NCBI GenBank assembly: GCA_030840885.1
Contig: JAVEDQ010000367.1
Span: 1-7,870, forward strand
Length of the DNA: 7,870 nucleotides
Source of the DNA: Frankiaceae bacterium
GTDB lineage: Bacteria; Actinomycetota; Actinomycetes; Frankiales; Frankiaceae
Reading direction: 5' to 3'
Part shown: positions 5,966 to 7,870 of the stretch, piece after piece
Layout of the letters: each line of letters begins with the position of its first letter
Numbering within the stretch: position 1 is the first letter of the stretch
Notes under the pieces: model-generated
Database searches by the model: none
The model's input: only the letters and a program-made list of their open reading frames with translations
Told to the model about the DNA's origin: nothing
Program-made: the position numbers and the translations under genes

Positions 5966-7052
5966 TCATCGGCTGACTCGATCCGAAGACCGCCATCGGA
6001 CTTCGTCCGGCGATCTCCTCCGAGAAGTGGCAGGCCGCGACATGCGGGTCCCCGCCCGGGGAGCTGACGTTCCGCAGCACCGGTTCCTCGACGCGGCACT
6101 GCTCCCGGGCCAGGGGGCAGCGCGGCGCGAACGGGCAGCCGCCCTGCCGCTCGGACGCCGAGGGCGGGTTCCCTGCGATCGGGGTCAATCGCGCGGCCCG
6201 ATCGGCGTCGAGCCGGGGCGAACTCCCGAGCAGGCCGAGCGTGTAGGGCATGGCCGGCCGGGCGAAGACGGTGTCGACGGAGCCGACCTCCACCGGTCGG
6301 CCGGCGTACATGACCAGGACGCGGTCGGCCTGCCCGGCGATGATGCCGAGGTCGTGGGTGATCAGCAGCATCGCCGCGCCGGCTGCCCGGCGGGCGTCGG
6401 CGAGGGTGTCGAGCACCTGGGCCTGCACGGTCACGTCGAGGGCGGTGGTGGGCTCGTCAGCGAGCAGGACGTCCGGGCCGGAGCCGACGGCCATGGCAAT
6501 GACGACCCGCTGGCGCATGCCGCCGGAGAACTCGTGCGGGTAGTTCTGCGCCCGCAACCTCGGGTTCGGGATGCCGACCGACGCCAGCAGCTCCACCGCA
6601 CGCTCGTGGGCGGCGGAGCGGCCGAGGTCGGGGTCGTGTGCCCGGAGCCCCTCGACGAGCTGTGCGCCGACCCGGCGGACGGGGTTGAGCGCGGCGAGCG
6701 GGTCCTGCATCACCATGCCGATGCGCCGGCCCCGGACCTCGCCGAGCTGCCGCTCGGACAGGCCGAGCAGCTCGCGGCCGCGGAACCGGATCGACCCGGA
6801 GACGTCGGCGCCGTGCGGCAGCAGCCCGAGCACGGCAAGGGCGGCCGTTGACTTCCCGGACCCGGACTCCCCCACGACGCCGAGCACCTCGCCGTCGGCC
6901 AGCGTGAGGTCCAGGCCGCGGACCGCGGCGACGTCGGCCCCGACCGGCGGCGCGGGCCGCCGCGGGGCTGCTCGCCGACCCAGCCGGCGACGACGCTGCC
7001 GGGACGTGACCGGGAAGCTCACCGTCAGGCCCTCGATCTCCAGGACACTCAC
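5949..7052 (-). CDS. Peptide-type ABC transporter ATP-binding protein, OppD/DppD-like
   Basis: This is the second ATPase of the importer, 367 residues. It shows Walker A GESGSGKST (61-69), Q-loop MVMQDPLAALNP (Gln116), signature FSGGMRQR (175-182), Walker B VLLADEP (195-201) with Glu200, and switch His233 in THD. FSGGMRQR with LLADEPTTALDVTVQ is typical of the D subunit. The C-terminal oligopeptide-importer extension (MPYTLGLLGS, 268-277) holds Cys306, Cys312, Cys319 and Cys341. Odd feature: residues about 17-38 form an Arg/Pro-rich insertion (RQRRRRLGRRAAPRRPAPP) between the first two strands of the nucleotide-binding domain, where most relatives have a short loop. GTG 7052 overlaps the stop of the permease gene as GTGA (7049-7052), a classic coupled junction. 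Its last 17 bases overlap the oppF-like gene. Confidence 0.94.
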   Translation of the reverse strand: MSVLEIEGLTVSFPVTSRQRRRRLGRRAAPRRPAPPVGADVAAVRGLDLTLADGEVLGVVGESGSGKSTAALAVLGLLPHGADVSGSIRFRGRELLGLSERQLGEVRGRRIGMVMQDPLAALNPVRRVGAQLVEGLRAHDPDLGRSAAHERAVELLASVGIPNPRLRAQNYPHEFSGGMRQRVVIAMAVGSGPDVLLADEPTTALDVTVQAQVLDTLADARRAAGAAMLLITHDLGIIAGQADRVLVMYAGRPVEVGSVDTVFARPAMPYTLGLLGSSPRLDADRAARLTPIAGNPPSASERQGGCPFAPRCPLAREQCRVEEPVLRNVSSPGGDPHVAACHFSEEIAGRSPMAVFGSSQPMSEPGE

Positions 7053-7870
7053 CGTGCGGACCGGGGGTCGAAGGCGTCGCTCAACCCGTCACCGATCAGG
7101 TTGACGGTCAGCACGAGCACGATCAGCACCAGCCCCGGGTAGTAGAACAACCAGCTGCGGGTCGAGCTCGCCGCCTCGGCGTTGGCCACGAGCAGGCCAA
7201 GCGAGACGTCAGGTGCCTGGATGCCGAAACCGACGTAGGACAGCGCCGTCTCCGCCAGCACGGCGATCGCAACGCAGACGGTGGCGTTGACGATGATGGT
7301 GCCGCTGGCGTTGGGCAGCACATGGCGCAGAAGGATCTGCCGGTCGGTGGCCCCGAGGGCCCGGGCCGCGTCGAGGAACTCCTGCTCACGGAGCCCCAGC
7401 GTCACCCCGCGGACCACCCGCGCGATCGGGGCCCAGAGCAGCAGCGACAGCACGACGGCGAGTCCGAACCAGCCGCCGGACTTGCCGCTGACCTGGTGAC
7501 CGAGCAGAGCCGCGATCGCGTACAGCGGGAGGATGAGGACGAGGTCGACGACCCGCATGAGGAAGCCGTCGGTCAGCCCGCGCGTGTAGCCCGCGACCGC
7601 GCCGATCACCGTGCCGAGGGCGGTGCTGACCACGGCGACGAACAAGGCGATCTCGATGCTGCGGGCGGTTCCCTTCAGCACGCGGGCCAGCATGTCGTAC
7701 CCGGACTCGTTGGTGCCGAAGGGGTGCTGCAGGCTCGGAGGCTCGGAGTACGCGCCCGTCAGGTCGCCGTAGTCCCAGCGCCAGAGCCGCCGGCCGACGA
7801 AGGCGGCGAGCACCAGCAGGACGAACACGACCAGACCCACCAGCGCCGCCCGGTTCGCCGCGAACCGCCG
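7049..7870 (-). CDS. Peptide-type ABC transporter permease, OppC/DppC-like (5' truncated by window)
   Basis: This is an inner-membrane subunit of the importer, forming half of the channel. 273 codons are visible and the frame stays open to the right edge, so the true start is outside; a GTG at 7840 is internal, since the residues before it (RRFAANRAAL) are the usual OppC N-terminus leading into the first membrane helix. Features in order: first helix (VGLVVFVLLVLAAF), a periplasmic part with HPFGTNESGYDMLARVLKG, helices around IEIALFVAVVSTALGTVIGA, VVDLVLILPLYAIAALLG and LAVVLSLLLWAPIARVV, the cytoplasmic EAA-type loop AARALGATDRQILLRHVLP that docks onto the ATPases, and two final helices ending in GDGLSDAFDPR. 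The fixed ending DxLxDxxDPR is typical of the C subunit. The partner oppB-like permease is expected immediately upstream, outside the window. Confidence 0.94.
   Translation of the reverse strand, partial: RRFAANRAALVGLVVFVLLVLAAFVGRRLWRWDYGDLTGAYSEPPSLQHPFGTNESGYDMLARVLKGTARSIEIALFVAVVSTALGTVIGAVAGYTRGLTDGFLMRVVDLVLILPLYAIAALLGHQVSGKSGGWFGLAVVLSLLLWAPIARVVRGVTLGLREQEFLDAARALGATDRQILLRHVLPNASGTIIVNATVCVAIAVLAETALSYVGFGIQAPDVSLGLLVANAEAASSTRSWLFYYPGLVLIVLVLTVNLIGDGLSDAFDPRSAR

Noticed and set aside
4832..6067. A 411-codon + strand open frame opposite the OppF-like gene
   Set aside because: The opposite strand has complete ATPase motifs; this frame has none and is antisense shadow.

Overview
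The window is chromosomal DNA from a high-GC Gram-positive bacterium, most likely an actinomycete. The base composition is strongly GC-rich, GTG starts are common, and three markers point to Actinomycetota: opcA directly after zwf, an RbpA-family RNA polymerase-binding protein, and secG close to the pentose phosphate genes. I cannot place the genus from sequence reading alone.

Layout. From 1 to 2219 on the + strand lies the end of an oxidative pentose phosphate operon: the 3' end of zwf (glucose-6-phosphate dehydrogenase), opcA (its assembly/activation factor) and pgl (6-phosphogluconolactonase). From 2236 to the right edge everything reads on the - strand and converges on pgl with only 16 bases between the stop codons. 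In transcription order from the right edge the genes are oppC-like permease (partial), oppD-like ATPase, oppF-like ATPase, secG, a family 5 ABC substrate-binding lipoprotein, and an rbpA-family gene. The oppC/oppD and oppD/oppF pairs overlap and secG starts 4 bases after oppF stops, so transporter and secG look like one transcription unit, with the binding protein and rbpA after short gaps.

How the genes work together. Zwf, OpcA and Pgl convert glucose-6-phosphate to 6-phosphogluconate with production of NADPH. The permease, two ATPases and lipoprotein are four of the five parts of an Opp/Dpp-type peptide (or similar solute) importer; the missing partner permease (oppB-like) is expected just beyond the right edge. 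SecG belongs to the protein-export channel and RbpA to the transcription machinery, so two housekeeping genes sit inside or directly behind a transporter operon.

Most of the window is ordinary, well-known gene families. I do not see a new defence, mobile or biosynthetic system. The observations most worth a second look are: an unlisted 33-codon reading frame whose start overlaps the zwf stop and whose stop overlaps the opcA start; a Thr/Pro/Ser/Ala-rich insertion in the binding protein encoded by a 6-base tandem repeat; an awkward start for the same protein, next to a 9-base tandem repeat; and secG placed between the importer's ATPase and binding-protein genes. No tRNA, rRNA, CRISPR, insertion sequence or convincing intrinsic terminator was found.
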